Positions 18,207 through 28,268 of a stretch of 64,000 bases of DNA are shown here, one piece after another. The stretch is from Streptomyces cucumeris (GTDB taxonomy: Bacteria; Actinomycetota; Actinomycetes; Streptomycetales; Streptomycetaceae), in the NCBI RefSeq assembly GCF_024295805.1, contig NZ_JANCLX010000008.1:129944-193943 (forward strand). The letters run 5' to 3'. The position numbers and the translations under genes were made by a program. The notes beneath the pieces are model-generated. The model worked only from the letters and a program-made list of their open reading frames with translations, ran no database searches and was not told the DNA's origin. How positions within the stretch are numbered: the stretch's first letter is position 1; each line of letters opens with the position of its first letter.

Positions 18207-21200
18207 TGGTCGCCGCCTCCATCATCTTCTCGGTGGTCTCGGACTCGGAGAGCCCGGCTCGCTCGGCGGCGTCCTTGGCGGCGAGCACGGCCTGGTAGGT
18301 AGCGGGGATGATCTTGCTGAACCGGGTGAGGGCGGTGTCCCAGTCCTCGAGCAGCGCGCTCGCGACGGTGGATCCGGTCTCCTCCTGGTGGCGTCGCACC
18401 GCGTCGTGCAGCCACTGCTTGTCGGTGTCGTCCAGCTCGCCGACGGCCGAGACCAGCTCACCGTTGACGTTGTCCCGGTCGAGGTCGATGACATACGCGA
18501 TACCGCCGGACATCCCGGCCGCGAAGTTGCGCCCGGTCGGGCCGAGCACGACCGCGTGACCACCGGTCATGTACTCACAGCCGTGGTCGCCCACGCCCTC
18601 GGAGACCACGGTGGCACCCGAGTTGCGGACGCAGAAGCGCTCGCCGACCCGGCCGCGCAGATACATCTCACCGCTGGTGGCACCGTAGGCGAGGGTGTTG
18701 CCCGCGATGGTGGAGTACTCGGCGAGGTGGTCGGCGCCGCGGTCCGGGCGGACCACCACCCGGCCGCCGGACAGGCCCTTGCCGACGTAGTCGTTGGCGT
18801 CACCCTCCAGCCGCAGGGTGACCCCGCGCGGCAGGAAGGCGCCGAAGGACTGACCGGCCGAACCGGTGAAGGTGATGTCGATGGTGTCCTCGGGCAGTCC
18901 GGCGCCGCCGAACTTCCGGGTCACCTCGTGGCCCAGCATGGTGCCGACGGTCCGGTTGATGTTGCGGACCGCGACCTGGGCGCGGACCGGCTGCGCCGCC
19001 TCGGCGGAGTCGGCGTTCAGCGCGTCGGCCGCCAGCTTGATCAGCTCGTTGTCCAGCGCCTTGGCCAGTCCGTGGTCCTGCTCGACCGCCTGGTGGCGGA
19101 CGGCGCCCTCGGGCAGCTCCGGCACGTACAGCAGCGGGGCCAGGTCCAGGCCCTGCGCCTTCCAGTGCTGGACGGCGCGGGTGGTGTTCAGCAGCTCGGC
19201 GTGGCCGATGGCCTCGTCGAGGGTACGGAAGCCCAGCTCGGCCAGGAGCTCGCGGACCTCCTCGGCGATGAACCGGAAGAAGTTCACCACGAACTCGGCC
19301 TGACCGCTGTAGCGCTCGCGCAGCACCGGGTTCTGGGTGGCGATGCCGACCGGGCAGGTGTCCAGATGGCAGACGCGCATCATCACACAGCCGGAGACCA
19401 CCAGCGGGGCGGTGGCGAAGCCGAACTCCTCGGCGCCCAGCAGCGCGGCGATGACCACGTCACGGCCGGTCTTGAGCTGACCGTCGGTCTGCACCACGAT
19501 CCGGTCGCGCAACCCGTTGAGCAGCAGGGTCTGCTGGGTCTCGGCGAGACCCAGCTCCCAGGGGCCGCCCGCGTGCTTGAGCGAGGTCAGCGGGGAGGCG
19601 CCGGTACCGCCGTCATGGCCGGAGATCAGCACCACATCGGCATGGGCCTTGGAGACACCCGCGGCCACGGTGCCCACACCCACCTCGGAGACCAGCTTGA
19701 CGTGAATACGCGCCTGGGGGTTGGCGTTCTTCAGGTCGTGGATGAGCTGGGCCAGGTCCTCGATGGAGTAGATGTCGTGGTGCGGCGGCGGGGAGATCAG
19801 ACCGACGCCCGGGGTGGAGTGCCGGGTCTTGGCCACCCACGGGTAGACCTTGTGGCCGGGGAGCTGACCGCCCTCACCGGGCTTGGCGCCCTGGGCCATC
19901 TTGATCTGGATGTCATCGGAGTTGACCAGGTACTCGCTGGTCACACCGAAGCGGCCGGAGGCGACCTGCTTGATGGAGGAGCGGCGCGCCGGGTCGTGCA
20001 GCCGCTCGGAGTCCTCGCCGCCCTCACCGGTGTTGGACTTGCCGCCCAACTGGTTCATGGCGATGGCGAGGGTCTCGTGCGCCTCCTGCGAGATGGAGCC
20101 GTACGACATGGCGCCGGTGGAGAACCGCTTGACGATCTCGCTGACCGGTTCGACCTCCTCGATCGGGATCGAGGGCCGGTCACTCTTGAAGGAGAACAGA
20201 CCGCGCAGCGTCATCAGCCGCTCGGACTGCTCGTTCACGCGCTCGGTGTACTTCTTGAAGATGTCGTAGCGACGGGCGCGGGTGGCGTGCTGGAGCCGGA
20301 AGACCGTCTCGGGGTCGAACAGGTGCGGCTCGCCCTCGCGGCGCCACTGGTACTCGCCGCCGATCTCCAGCGCCCGGTGGGCGGAGGGGATACCGGTGGC
20401 CGGGTACGCCTTGGCGTGGCGGGCGGCGACCTCCTTGGCCACCACGTCCAGACCCGCGCCGCCGATCTTGGTGGCGGTGCCGTGGAAGTAGGTGTCCACG
20501 AAGGACTCGTCCAGGCCGACGGCCTCGAAGACCTGGGCGCCGCGGTAGGAGGCGACGGTGGAGATGCCCATCTTGGACATCACCTTCAGCACGCCCTTGC
20601 CCAGCGCCTTGATCAGGTTGCGGATGGCGGTCTCGGCCTCCATACCGGGCAGGAAGGTGCCCGCCCGGACCAGGTCCTCGACCGTCTCCATCGCCAGGTA
20701 CGGGTTGACCGCCGCGGCGCCGTAACCGATCAGCAGCGCGACATGGTGCACCTCGCGGACGTCGCCCGCCTCGATCAGCAGCCCCACCCGGGTGCGCTGC
20801 TTGGTGCGGATCAGGTGGTGGTGGACGGCCGAGGTGAGCAGCAGCGAGGGAATCGGCGCATGCTCGGCGTCGGAGTGCCGGTCGGAGAGGACGATCAGCC
20901 GGGCGCCGTCCTCGATGGCGGCGTCGGCCTCGGCGCAGACCTCGTCCAGCCGGGCGGCGAGCGCCTGACCGCCACCGCCGACCCGGTACAGACCGGAGAG
21001 TGTGGCCGCCTTCAGACCGGGCATGTCGCCGTCGGCGTTGATGTGGATGAGCTTGGCCAGCTCATCGTTGTCGATCACCGGGAAGGGCAGGGTGACGCTG
21101 CGGCAGGAGGCCGAGGTGGGATCCAGCAGATTGCCCTGCGGGCCCAGCGAGGAGATCAGCGAGGTGACCAGCTCCTCGCGGATCGCGTCCAGCGGCGGGT

Positions 21201-22749
21201 TGGTGACCTGCGCGAAAAGCTGGGTGAAGTAGTCGAAGAGCAGCCGCGGCCGCTCGGAGAGCGCGGCGATCGGCGAGTCGGTGCCCATCGAGCCGATCGG
21301 CTCCGCACCGGCCTTGGCCATCGGCGCGAGCAGGACGCGCAGCTCCTCCTCGGTGTACCCGAAGGTCTGCTGGCGGCGGGTGACCGAGGCATGGGTGTGC
21401 ACGATGTGCTCGCGCTCGGGCAGGTCGGCCAGGTCGATCAGACCGGCCTCCAGCCACTCGCCGTACGGCTGCTCGGCGGCGAGCTGCGCCTTGATCTCGT
21501 CGTCCTCGATGATCCGGTGCTCGACGGTGTCGACGAGGAACATCCGGCCCGGCTGGAGACGGCCCTTGCGGACCACCTTGGACGGGTCGATGTCCAGCAC
21601 GCCGACCTCGGAGGAGAGCACCACCAGGCCGTCGTCGGTGACCCAGTAGCGCCCCGGCCGCAGACCGTTGCGGTCCAGCACGGCGCCGACCTGGGTGCCG
21701 TCGGTGAAGGTGACACAGGCCGGGCCGTCCCAGGGCTCCATCATCGTGGAGTGGTACTGGTAGAAGGCGCGCCGGGACGGGTCCATGGAGGGGTGGTTCT
21801 CCCACGCCTCGGGGACCATCATCAGCACGCTGTGCGGCAGCGAGCGGCCGCCGAGGTGCAGCAGCTCCAGGACCTCGTCGAAGGTCGCGGAGTCGGAGGC
21901 GTCCGGGGTGCAGACCGGGAAGATCCGGTCCAGCTCCTTCTCCCCGAACAGCTCGCTCATGAGCTGGGACTCCCGGGCACGCATCCAGTTGCGGTTGCCC
22001 TGGACGGTGTTGATCTCACCGTTGTGGGCGACGAACCGGTAGGGGTGGGCCAGCGGCCAGCTCGGGAAGGTGTTGGTGGAGAACCGGGAGTGGACCAGCG
22101 CGATGGCCGTGGCGAAGCGGCGGTCGGACAGGTCCGGGAAGAAGGGCTCGAGCTGACCGGTGGTCAGCATGCCCTTGTAGACCAGGGTGCGGGAGGACAG
22201 CGAGGGGAAGTAGGTCCCGGCCTCGCGCTCGGCGCGCTTGCGCAGCACGAACGCCTTGCGGTCCAGGGCCACCCCGGTGCTGACACCGTCGGTGACGAAG
22301 AGCTGGGAGAAGGCGGGCATGGTGGTGCGCGCGCCGTTGCCCAGCAGGTCGGGGGCGACCGGCACCTCGCGCCAGCCGAGGACGGTCAGGCCCTCCTCGG
22401 TGGCGATCCGCTCGATCTGCTCGATGGCCGTAGCGCCCTCGGCCTCCCCCTCCGGGAGGAAGGCGATGCCCACCGCGTATGCGCCCGCCTCCGGCAGTGC
22501 GAAACCGGTGACGGTCTCGCGCAGAAAGGCGTCCGGGACCTGCACGAGGATGCCCGCGCCATCGCCCGAGTCGGGCTCCGAACCGGTGGCCCCGCGGTGC
22601 TCGAGATTGCGGAGAACGGTGAGAGCCTGCTCCACGAGTTCATGGCTGGCCTCGCCGGTGAGGGTCGCCACGAAGCCGACGCCGCAGGCGTCGTGCTCAT
22701 TGCGTGGGTCGTACATTCCCTGGCGGGCGGGGTGGGATGCGGAACGCAT
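18199..22749 (-). CDS. gltB: Glutamate synthase large (alpha) subunit
   Basis: This 1516-aa subunit hydrolyses glutamine and makes two glutamates. A 21-residue propeptide precedes the catalytic C22 in HDACGVGF, which becomes the N-terminal nucleophile of the class II amidotransferase domain. The central domain, the FMN-binding synthase domain ([12 protein letters not shown] and [11 protein letters not shown]) and the 3Fe-4S cysteines in [11 protein letters not shown] near residue 1125 follow, then a C-terminal beta-helix (GxxxG pattern, [15 protein letters not shown]). ATG at 22749 has GGGAGAG 5 nt upstream; in-frame extension to 22872 has no similar signal. It leads the gltBD operon. Confidence 0.97.
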   Translation of the reverse strand: MRSASHPARQGMYDPRNEHDACGVGFVATLTGEASHELVEQALTVLRNLEHRGATGSEPDSGDGAGILVQVPDAFLRETVTGFALPEAGAYAVGIAFLPEGEAEGATAIEQIERIATEEGLTVLGWREVPVAPDLLGNGARTTMPAFSQLFVTDGVSTGVALDRKAFVLRKRAEREAGTYFPSLSSRTLVYKGMLTTGQLEPFFPDLSDRRFATAIALVHSRFSTNTFPSWPLAHPYRFVAHNGEINTVQGNRNWMRARESQLMSELFGEKELDRIFPVCTPDASDSATFDEVLELLHLGGRSLPHSVLMMVPEAWENHPSMDPSRRAFYQYHSTMMEPWDGPACVTFTDGTQVGAVLDRNGLRPGRYWVTDDGLVVLSSEVGVLDIDPSKVVRKGRLQPGRMFLVDTVEHRIIEDDEIKAQLAAEQPYGEWLEAGLIDLADLPEREHIVHTHASVTRRQQTFGYTEEELRVLLAPMAKAGAEPIGSMGTDSPIAALSERPRLLFDYFTQLFAQVTNPPLDAIREELVTSLISSLGPQGNLLDPTSASCRSVTLPFPVIDNDELAKLIHINADGDMPGLKAATLSGLYRVGGGGQALAARLDEVCAEADAAIEDGARLIVLSDRHSDAEHAPIPSLLLTSAVHHHLIRTKQRTRVGLLIEAGDVREVHHVALLIGYGAAAVNPYLAMETVEDLVRAGTFLPGMEAETAIRNLIKALGKGVLKVMSKMGISTVASYRGAQVFEAVGLDESFVDTYFHGTATKIGGAGLDVVAKEVAARHAKAYPATGIPSAHRALEIGGEYQWRREGEPHLFDPETVFRLQHATRARRYDIFKKYTERVNEQSERLMTLRGLFSFKSDRPSIPIEEVEPVSEIVKRFSTGAMSYGSISQEAHETLAIAMNQLGGKSNTGEGGEDSERLHDPARRSSIKQVASGRFGVTSEYLVNSDDIQIKMAQGAKPGEGGQLPGHKVYPWVAKTRHSTPGVGLISPPPHHDIYSIEDLAQLIHDLKNANPQARIHVKLVSEVGVGTVAAGVSKAHADVVLISGHDGGTGASPLTSLKHAGGPWELGLAETQQTLLLNGLRDRIVVQTDGQLKTGRDVVIAALLGAEEFGFATAPLVVSGCVMMRVCHLDTCPVGIATQNPVLRERYSGQAEFVVNFFRFIAEEVRELLAELGFRTLDEAIGHAELLNTTRAVQHWKAQGLDLAPLLYVPELPEGAVRHQAVEQDHGLAKALDNELIKLAADALNADSAEAAQPVRAQVAVRNINRTVGTMLGHEVTRKFGGAGLPEDTIDITFTGSAGQSFGAFLPRGVTLRLEGDANDYVGKGLSGGRVVVRPDRGADHLAEYSTIAGNTLAYGATSGEMYLRGRVGERFCVRNSGATVVSEGVGDHGCEYMTGGHAVVLGPTGRNFAAGMSGGIAYVIDLDRDNVNGELVSAVGELDDTDKQWLHDAVRRHQEETGSTVASALLEDWDTALTRFSKIIPATYQAVLAAKDAAERAGLSESETTEKMMEAATNG

Positions 22750-22813
22750 CGGCTCTCCCGTCGTCGTCATGGCATCTGAATGTGCCGAGGGACGACGTTG
22801 GCCCTCCGCGAGA

Positions 22814-22829
22814 ATTTCGTGCAGGTTAC
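22814..22829 (-). promoter_or_regulatory. GlnR-like half-site upstream of gltB
   Basis: Read on the minus strand, GTAAC-(6 nt)-GAAAT fits the GlnR half-box pattern gTnAc-n6-GaAAc. It lies 65-80 nt upstream of the gltB start. A second, poorer half (GTCCG-CATGAT-GAAAC) is about 33 nt further upstream, not at the usual 6-nt spacing. GlnR is the actinobacterial nitrogen regulator, but gltB is not an established GlnR target in S. coelicolor as far as I recall. Confidence 0.25.
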
Positions 22830-23047
22830 ATGATGAGGTGATTCTCGGGAACTGGTCATTCCGTTTCATCATGCGGACACCCCTGCACCGGGGTGATCAA
22901 GGCAATGGGTACCTGGCGACGACCGTCGCCTCGGCGGGAGGCGGGCGACATTGCCCGCGCGTTACGGCTTTATGCCCCGCGACGGAGGTTCGAAACCGTC
23001 GAGTAACGGAATAGTGATGCGGAAGGCCGTATGACTACAGTGCGGCG

Positions 23048-23779
23048 CTAGCCTATGGCGGTACCGAAGAAGGTGCCCAGGGCGTAGGTCACACCGGCCG
23101 CCGCGCCACCCAGCGCAAGCTGCCGCAGCCCGCTGTACCACCAGCTCCGGGCGGTCACCCGGGCCACCACCGCACCACAGACGAACAGCCCGATCAGCGC
23201 CAGCACCACCGCGGGCCACAGCGCGACCGCGCCCAGCAGATACGGCAGCACCGGCAGCAGCGCGCCCAGGGCGAACGAGCCGAACGAGGACACCGCGGCC
23301 ACCGTCGGTGACGGCAGATCGTCCGGGTCCACGCCCAGCTCCTCACGGGCGTGGATCTCCAGTGCCTGCTCGGGGTCCCTCGAGAGCTGCTCGGCCACCT
23401 CACGGGCCAGCTTCGGCTCCACCCCGCGCGACTCGTACAGCGCGGCCAGCTCCTCCAGCTCGTCCACCGGGTGCTTGCGCAGCTCGCGCCGCTCCACCTC
23501 CAGCTCGGCCTGGACCAGCTCACGCTGGGAGGCGACCGAGGTGTACTCCCCCGCGGCCATCGAGAACGCACCGGCCGCGAGCCCCGCGAGCCCGGTGATC
23601 ACGATGGTCTGGCGGTCCACCGCACCGCCCGCGACACCGGTCATCAGCGCGAGGTTGGAGACCAGACCGTCCATCGCCCCGAAGACGGCAGGGCGCAGCC
23701 AGCCGCCGTTCACATCCCGGTGGGTGTGGTTGTCACGGTGGGCGATATGCGGTGACGTGGCGCTGTCGATGACGGACAT
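23048..23779 (-). CDS. VIT1/CCC1-family iron or manganese transporter
   Basis: This 243-aa membrane protein belongs to the VIT1/CCC1 group, which moves Fe2+ or Mn2+. The first helix carries FGAMDGLVSNLALMTGV and the second GLAAGAFSMAAGEYTSVASQ, the two signature helices of the family. A hydrophilic glutamate-rich central region (about residues 90-165, ELEVERRELRKHP) is the metal-binding cytoplasmic part, and three helices follow in the C-terminal half. ATG at 23779 is chosen; a longer in-frame reading crosses the lgt terminator. It lies downstream of lgt on the same strand but after a strong terminator, so it is separately transcribed. Confidence 0.9.
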   Translation of the reverse strand: MSVIDSATSPHIAHRDNHTHRDVNGGWLRPAVFGAMDGLVSNLALMTGVAGGAVDRQTIVITGLAGLAAGAFSMAAGEYTSVASQRELVQAELEVERRELRKHPVDELEELAALYESRGVEPKLAREVAEQLSRDPEQALEIHAREELGVDPDDLPSPTVAAVSSFGSFALGALLPVLPYLLGAVALWPAVVLALIGLFVCGAVVARVTARSWWYSGLRQLALGGAAAGVTYALGTFFGTAIG

Positions 23780-23903
23780 CTGGAACGTGCTCCCTTCGCG
23801 GAGGGCTCCCCGCCCTCTCCCCAACAGTTCGAAGGTACGCGCGAATTCCCCTCTCCCGCCAGCAAGGAAGGCCGAACTTACCTCTCTGACCTGCGAAAAC
23901 GCG

Positions 23904-23936
23904 AAGGCCGCCGAACCCGGTGGGTTCGGCGGCCTT
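23904..23936. terminator. Intrinsic terminator after lgt
   Basis: Arms at 23904-23918 and 23922-23936 form a perfect 15-bp stem with a 3-nt loop, 11 nt after the lgt stop. On the minus strand it is followed within 10 nt by a TTTT run, so it is a classical intrinsic terminator. Confidence 0.92.
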
Positions 23937-23946
23937 GCGGGGAGCA

Positions 23947-24939
23947 CTACTTGGAGGGTTTCGCCTCCGCGGTGACGGCGGACCCGGCGCTCTTCGGGGC
24001 GTCCTTGCCGGAGCCGTCCTCACGCTGCGCGTCACCGTCGCTGGTGTCGGCGGTGTCGGTGGTGTCGGCGGCGTCGGTGGTGTCCAGGGCGTCGGCGTCG
24101 TCCGCCGCCCCGTCCTCCACGGCCGCGGGCTCGACCACGGTCTCCCGGCCCGGGGCCCGCTTCGCGGAGATCACCATGTAGGCGACCGCGCCGAGGAAGA
24201 CCACGATCGAGGTCCAGTTGTTGAGCCGCATCCCGAGCACATGGTGGGCGTCGTCCACCCGCAGGTACTCGATCCAGAAGCGGCCCACCGTGTAGCTGGC
24301 GACGTAGAGCGCGAACGCCCTGCCGTGCCCCAGCTTGAAGCGCCGGTCCGCCCAGATCACCAGCAGCGCGACACCGACGCACCACAGCGACTCGTACAGG
24401 AAGGTCGGGTGGTACGTACCGGCGGCCCGCCCGGTCTCCGGGTCGGCGTCGATCTTCAGACCCCAGGGCAGGGTGGTGGCCTTGCCGTAGAGCTCCTGGT
24501 TGAACCAGTTGCCCCAGCGGCCGACGGCCTGGGCGAGGGCGATACCGGGCGCGATGGCGTCCGCGTAGGCCGGGAGCGGGATCCCCCGGCGGCGGCAGCC
24601 GATCCAGGCGCCCAGCGCACCGAGCGCGACGGCTCCCCAGATCCCGAGGCCGCCCTCCCAGATCTTGAACGCGTCGACCCAGTTCCGGCCGTCCGTGAAG
24701 TACAGCTCGTAGTCGGTGAGGACGTGGTAGAGCCGTCCGCCGACCAGGCCGAAGGGCACCGCCCAGACGGCGATGTCGGCGACGGTGCCGACCCTGCCGC
24801 CCCGGGCCACCCAGCGCCGGCCGCCGAGCCAGACCGCCACGAAGACACCGATGATGATGCAGAACGCATAGCCGCGCAGCGGGATCGGACCGAGGTAGAT
24901 CACGCCGGACGACGGGCTGGGAATGTAAGCGAGGTCCAT
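23947..24939 (-). CDS. lgt: Prolipoprotein diacylglyceryl transferase
   Basis: This 330-aa integral membrane enzyme attaches diacylglycerol from phosphatidylglycerol to the lipobox cysteine of prolipoproteins. Several transmembrane helices are visible, with the Lgt signature GRWGNWFNQELYG near residue 145, preceded by PFGLVGGRLYHV. Length of the core (about 280 aa) is normal. The last 60 residues are an acidic Asp/Thr/Ala tail (DTTDAADTTDTADTSDGD) on the cytoplasmic side, encoded by 9-bp repeats. ATG at 24939 begins MDLAYIPSPSSG. It may act on lipoproteins such as the GH114 protein of this window. Upstream is the DsbA-like gene on the same strand. Confidence 0.96.
   Translation of the reverse strand: MDLAYIPSPSSGVIYLGPIPLRGYAFCIIIGVFVAVWLGGRRWVARGGRVGTVADIAVWAVPFGLVGGRLYHVLTDYELYFTDGRNWVDAFKIWEGGLGIWGAVALGALGAWIGCRRRGIPLPAYADAIAPGIALAQAVGRWGNWFNQELYGKATTLPWGLKIDADPETGRAAGTYHPTFLYESLWCVGVALLVIWADRRFKLGHGRAFALYVASYTVGRFWIEYLRVDDAHHVLGMRLNNWTSIVVFLGAVAYMVISAKRAPGRETVVEPAAVEDGAADDADALDTTDAADTTDTADTSDGDAQREDGSGKDAPKSAGSAVTAEAKPSK
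24044..24101. repeat. 9-bp repeats in the lgt tail
   Basis: Units close to GTGTCGGCG and GTCGGTGGT alternate and encode the Asp/Thr/Ala tail of Lgt. The repeats are imperfect and in frame, so length variation between strains is likely. Confidence 0.7.
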
Positions 24940-25011
24940 GACAGGGTCGACGCTACCGTGCCGGGCGGCGAATACCACAACCCACCCGGCACAACGGCTG
25001 CGTAACGGGGC

Positions 25012-25812
25012 TCAGCCCCGTCCCTCCGCGGCGACCATCCGCTTGAGCTTGTCGGGGCTCAGCGGCTTGTTCGGGTCGCCGTAGACCGACTTCCCGTTGA
25101 GCAGCACGGTCGGGGTCGAGGCGAAGCCCGAGCGGTTGAAGGTCTCGCTGGACTTCTTCACCCAGCCGTCGTGGCGCCCGTCCTTCACACAGGCGCGGAA
25201 GGCGGGGGTGTCCAGCGCCGGGACCTTGCCCGCCAGCTTGATCAGCCGCTTCTTGTCGGCGTAGGTGTCACGGGTCTCGTCGGGCTGGTGCTGGTAGAGC
25301 ACATCGTGGTAGGCGCGGAACTTCCCCGCGTCCTGGGCGCAGCCGGCCGCGTTCGCCGCGTGCAGCGAGCCGATGCCGCCCATGTTGCCGTCGATGATCG
25401 TCACCAGGTGGTACTGGACCTTCAGCCGTCCGCTGTCCTGGAGCTGGTGCAGGGTGGTGCGGAAGGCGTCCTCGAACTGCTTGCAGCCGGGACAGCGGAA
25501 GTCCTCGTAGACGGTCAGCGTCGAGGGCGTGGGGCGGCCCGGTTTGGCGTCCCGGCCGGTCTCGATCACCAGTCGGCCCTTGCCGACCGCGCCGCGCGGC
25601 GCCTCCACCGCACCGCCGGACTTGCCCGAGTCCTCTTTGGCCTTGGAGGCGAACAGACCCACTCCGGTGGCGACCCCGAGCACCACGACCACCGCCCCGA
25701 CGGCGGCCATCGTCCGCTTCCGCTTGTCGCGCGCCCTGTCCTTCTCACGCTGTTCCTGCAGCCGCTCACGGGCGCTGCGCTTTCCCTCACGGTTTTTCTG
25801 GCTCACGCCCAC
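25012..25812 (-). CDS. Membrane-anchored DsbA-like thiol oxidoreductase
   Basis: This 266-aa protein has a basic, Arg/Lys-rich cytoplasmic segment (residues 6-34), one transmembrane helix at about 35-56 and an extracytoplasmic thioredoxin fold of the DsbA/thioredoxin_4 type. The active site is C107-PG-C110 in EDFRCPGCKQF, and the cis-proline loop is TPTVLLNGK. It would oxidise or isomerise disulfides in exported proteins. Start is GTG at 25812 or GTG at 25806. It lies between trpA and lgt on the same strand, but the trpA terminator ends only 9 nt before its start, so independent expression or read-through is possible. Two paralogues lie at 57-60 kb. Confidence 0.9.
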   Translation of the reverse strand: MGVSQKNREGKRSARERLQEQREKDRARDKRKRTMAAVGAVVVVLGVATGVGLFASKAKEDSGKSGGAVEAPRGAVGKGRLVIETGRDAKPGRPTPSTLTVYEDFRCPGCKQFEDAFRTTLHQLQDSGRLKVQYHLVTIIDGNMGGIGSLHAANAAGCAQDAGKFRAYHDVLYQHQPDETRDTYADKKRLIKLAGKVPALDTPAFRACVKDGRHDGWVKKSSETFNRSGFASTPTVLLNGKSVYGDPNKPLSPDKLKRMVAAEGRG

Positions 25813-25821
25813 GCCTAACGA

Positions 25822-25851
25822 GGCGGAGGAGCACCGTCGGGCTCCTCCGCC
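25822..25851. terminator. Terminator after trpA
   Basis: A perfect 11-bp stem (GGCGGAGGAGC with GCTCCTCCGCC) around an 8-nt loop lies 12 nt after the trpA stop on the minus strand. It would end the trp transcript. Its 3' arm is immediately upstream of the DsbA-like start. Confidence 0.8.
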
Positions 25852-25863
25852 CCGCGATTCCCT

Positions 25864-26682
25864 CTAACGAGCGACGCGAACGCCCTCGGCGAGCTCACCG
25901 GCCAGCTCGCGCACCGCGCGGAGCCCGGCCTCGTGGTCATCGGCGTCCAGCAGCCGCTGGACGAACGCCGAGCCCACGATGACCCCGTCCGCGAAGGCCG
26001 CGACCTCCCGCGCCTGCACGGCGTTGGAGACCCCGAGGCCCACGCACACCGGCAGCTCGGTGGTGGTACGGGTCCGCTCCACCAGCTCACGGGCCTCCTG
26101 GCCGACCGACTCCCGGGTGCCGGTGACACCCATCAGGGAGGCGGCGTAGACGAAGCCGCTGCCCGCCGCCGTGATCTTCGCCAGCCGTTCGTCCCGGCTG
26201 CTGGGCGCCACCACGAACACGGTCGCCAGACCGTGCTGCTCGGCGGCCTTCCGCCACACCTCGGACTCCTCGACCGGCAGATCGGGCAGGATGCAGCCCG
26301 CTCCCCCGGCCTCGGCCAGATCGGCGGCGAACCGCTCGGGGCCGTAGCGGTCCACCGGGTTCCAGTAGGTCATGCACAGGATCGGGGCGCCGGTGGCGGT
26401 GTGCACCTCGCCCACGGTCCGGATGACGTCGCGGATCTTCACGCCACCGCGCAGGGCGATGTCGTCGGCGGTCTGGATCACCGGTCCGTCGAGCACCGGG
26501 TCGCTGTGCGGCAGTCCGACCTCGACGACGTCACAGCCGCCCTCGATCATGGCCGTCATGGCGGCCACCCCGCCGTCCACGGTCGGGAAACCGGCGGGCA
26601 GATAGCCGACGAGCGCGGCGCGTCCCTCGCTCCGGGCCCGGCCCAGGACCGATGACAGCAGCTCCAGGTTTCCGGCCATCAC
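25864..26682 (-). CDS. trpA: Tryptophan synthase alpha subunit
   Basis: This 272-aa TIM barrel cleaves indole-3-glycerol phosphate to indole and glyceraldehyde 3-phosphate, and passes indole through a tunnel to TrpB. Catalytic E54 is in [11 protein letters not shown] and D65 in DPVLDGP; GVTGTR and [10 protein letters not shown] are the phosphate loops. The GTG start overlaps the trpB stop (GTGA), with ATG directly following at 26679. GAGGGAG lies upstream. It is the last gene of the trp cluster before a strong hairpin. Confidence 0.97.
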   Translation of the reverse strand: MMAGNLELLSSVLGRARSEGRAALVGYLPAGFPTVDGGVAAMTAMIEGGCDVVEVGLPHSDPVLDGPVIQTADDIALRGGVKIRDVIRTVGEVHTATGAPILCMTYWNPVDRYGPERFAADLAEAGGAGCILPDLPVEESEVWRKAAEQHGLATVFVVAPSSRDERLAKITAAGSGFVYAASLMGVTGTRESVGQEARELVERTRTTTELPVCVGLGVSNAVQAREVAAFADGVIVGSAFVQRLLDADDHEAGLRAVRELAGELAEGVRVAR

Positions 26683-27914
26683 TTCGCTCCCTCGTCGTAC
26701 AGCCCGAAATACCGCGCCGCGGTGTCCATGTCCTTGTCACCGCGTCCGGAGAGGTTGACGACGATCAGGCCGCCCTCGCCCAGCTCACGGCCGAGGTCCA
26801 GGGCCCCGGCCAGCGCGTGGGCGCTCTCGATCGCCGGGATGATGCCCTCGGTCTGCGACAGCAGCCGCAGCGCCTGCATCGCGCCGTCGTCGGTGACGGC
26901 CCGGTACTCGGCGCGGCCGACGTCCTTGAGATAGGCGTGCTCGGGGCCGACCCCGGGGTAGTCCAGACCGGCCGAGATCGAGTACGGCTCGGTGATCTGC
27001 CCGTCCTCGTCCTGGAGGACATAGGACCGGGAGCCGTGCAGGATGCCCGGCTCGCCCTCGCTGAGGGTCGCGGCATGTTCACCGCTGTCCAGCCCGTGTC
27101 CGGCGGGCTCGAAGCCGACGATCCGCACGCTCTCGTCCGGCAGGAACGCGTGGAACAGACCGATCGCGTTGGAGCCGCCGCCCACACAGGCCGCCACGGC
27201 GTCGGGCAGCCGTCCGGTGCGCTCCAGGATCTGCCGCCGCGCCTCCACCCCGATGACCCGGTGGAAGTCGCGCACCAGGGCCGGGAAGGGGTGCGGTCCG
27301 GCGACGGTGCCGAAGAGGTAGTGGGTGCGGTCCACATTGGCGACCCAGTCGCGGAACGCCTCGTTGATGGCGTCCTTCAGGGTGCGGCTGCCGGACTTCA
27401 CGGCGATGACCTCGGCGCCCAGCATCCGCATCCGGGCCACGTTGAGGGCCTGCCGCTGGGTGTCCACCTCGCCCATGTAGATGGTGCACTCAAGGCCGAA
27501 CAGGGCGCAGGCGGTGGCGGTGGCCACCCCGTGCTGTCCGGCCCCGGTCTCGGCGATGACCCGGGTCTTGCCCATCCGCTTGGTGAGCAGCGCCTGGCCG
27601 AGCACGTTGTTGATCTTGTGCGAACCGGTGTGGTTGAGGTCCTCCCGCTTGAGGAAGATCCGCGCACCGCCCGCGTGCTCGGCGAACCGCGGCACCTCGG
27701 TCAGGGCGCTGGGCCGCCCGGTGTAGTTGACCAGCAGGTCTTCGAGTTCGGCGGCGAACGCCGGATCGGACTTCGCCTTCTCGTACTCGGCGGCGACCTC
27801 GTCCACCGCGGCGACCAGCGCCTCGGGGATGAACTTGCCGCCGAACGCGCCGAAGTACCCCTCGGCGCTGGGGACCTGACCCTCGGGGTCCGGAATGAAG
27901 AAATCAGAGGACAT
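26679..27914 (-). CDS. trpB: Tryptophan synthase beta subunit
   Basis: This 411-aa PLP enzyme condenses indole and serine to tryptophan. PLP binds K100 in [13 protein letters not shown], and GGGSNAIG is the phosphate loop. The protein starts at ATG 27914 ([12 protein letters not shown]); the longer frame to 27998 is rich in arginine and has no conserved residue. It is coupled to trpA by a 4-nt overlap. The 195-nt stretch between trpM and trpB holds a hairpin of 9 bp with one mismatch at 28029-28051, which could be a processing or attenuation element. Confidence 0.97.
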   Translation of the reverse strand: MSSDFFIPDPEGQVPSAEGYFGAFGGKFIPEALVAAVDEVAAEYEKAKSDPAFAAELEDLLVNYTGRPSALTEVPRFAEHAGGARIFLKREDLNHTGSHKINNVLGQALLTKRMGKTRVIAETGAGQHGVATATACALFGLECTIYMGEVDTQRQALNVARMRMLGAEVIAVKSGSRTLKDAINEAFRDWVANVDRTHYLFGTVAGPHPFPALVRDFHRVIGVEARRQILERTGRLPDAVAACVGGGSNAIGLFHAFLPDESVRIVGFEPAGHGLDSGEHAATLSEGEPGILHGSRSYVLQDEDGQITEPYSISAGLDYPGVGPEHAYLKDVGRAEYRAVTDDGAMQALRLLSQTEGIIPAIESAHALAGALDLGRELGEGGLIVVNLSGRGDKDMDTAARYFGLYDEGAK

Positions 27915-28109
27915 TCGCTGTACTCCGCATGTCTCGATGGATGACGACCACAACGCGGGACGGGCACACCGCCGCCGGAGCGGGGGCCGGTGCGTCACGG
28001 CCGGGGTCGCGCGGACGCCGGACGGCGGGGAGAGCCCGGGAAGGGGTCTCCGGCGCCCGTACGGTCACCCGACCGCGGCACGGTACGGCCTACGGCACCT
28101 CTGCCGGTG

Positions 28110-28262
28110 TCAGCGGTGCGCCGTGCGCCGCCATCGGCGCCCGTTGATCTGCCCCGGTTCGCATCCGATGTGGTAGCGCACGCGCCGTCCGCGCACCCGG
28201 CGTGCGGGCGCGCGGCAGCCCCGGGGACGGCACCCCCGGGCCAAGCGTGCGTACGTCTCCAT
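28110..28262 (-). CDS. trpM: TrpM, small tryptophan-pathway modulator
   Basis: This 50-aa ORF is too short for usual gene callers. Its sequence includes METYARLARGCRPRGCRA and RRVRYHIGCEPGQINGRRWR, the pattern I recall for TrpM/TrpX of Streptomyces, a small basic protein between trpC and trpB that affects tryptophan production and development. It is strongly basic, with 16 arginines and three cysteines. ATG at 28262 lies 6 nt after the trpC stop, so translation is probably coupled. No enzyme activity is expected. Confidence rests on length, position and recalled similarity. Confidence 0.85.
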   Translation of the reverse strand: METYARLARGCRPRGCRAPARRVRGRRVRYHIGCEPGQINGRRWRRTAHR

Positions 28263-28268
28263 GATCCG

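Noticed and set aside
18133..22779. A 1548-aa open frame on the strand opposite gltB
   Set aside because: It runs antisense to gltBD, has an Asp/Val/Gly/Arg composition caused by GC-rich codons, and shows no domain; likewise the frames at 9958-13290 and 52179-55721.
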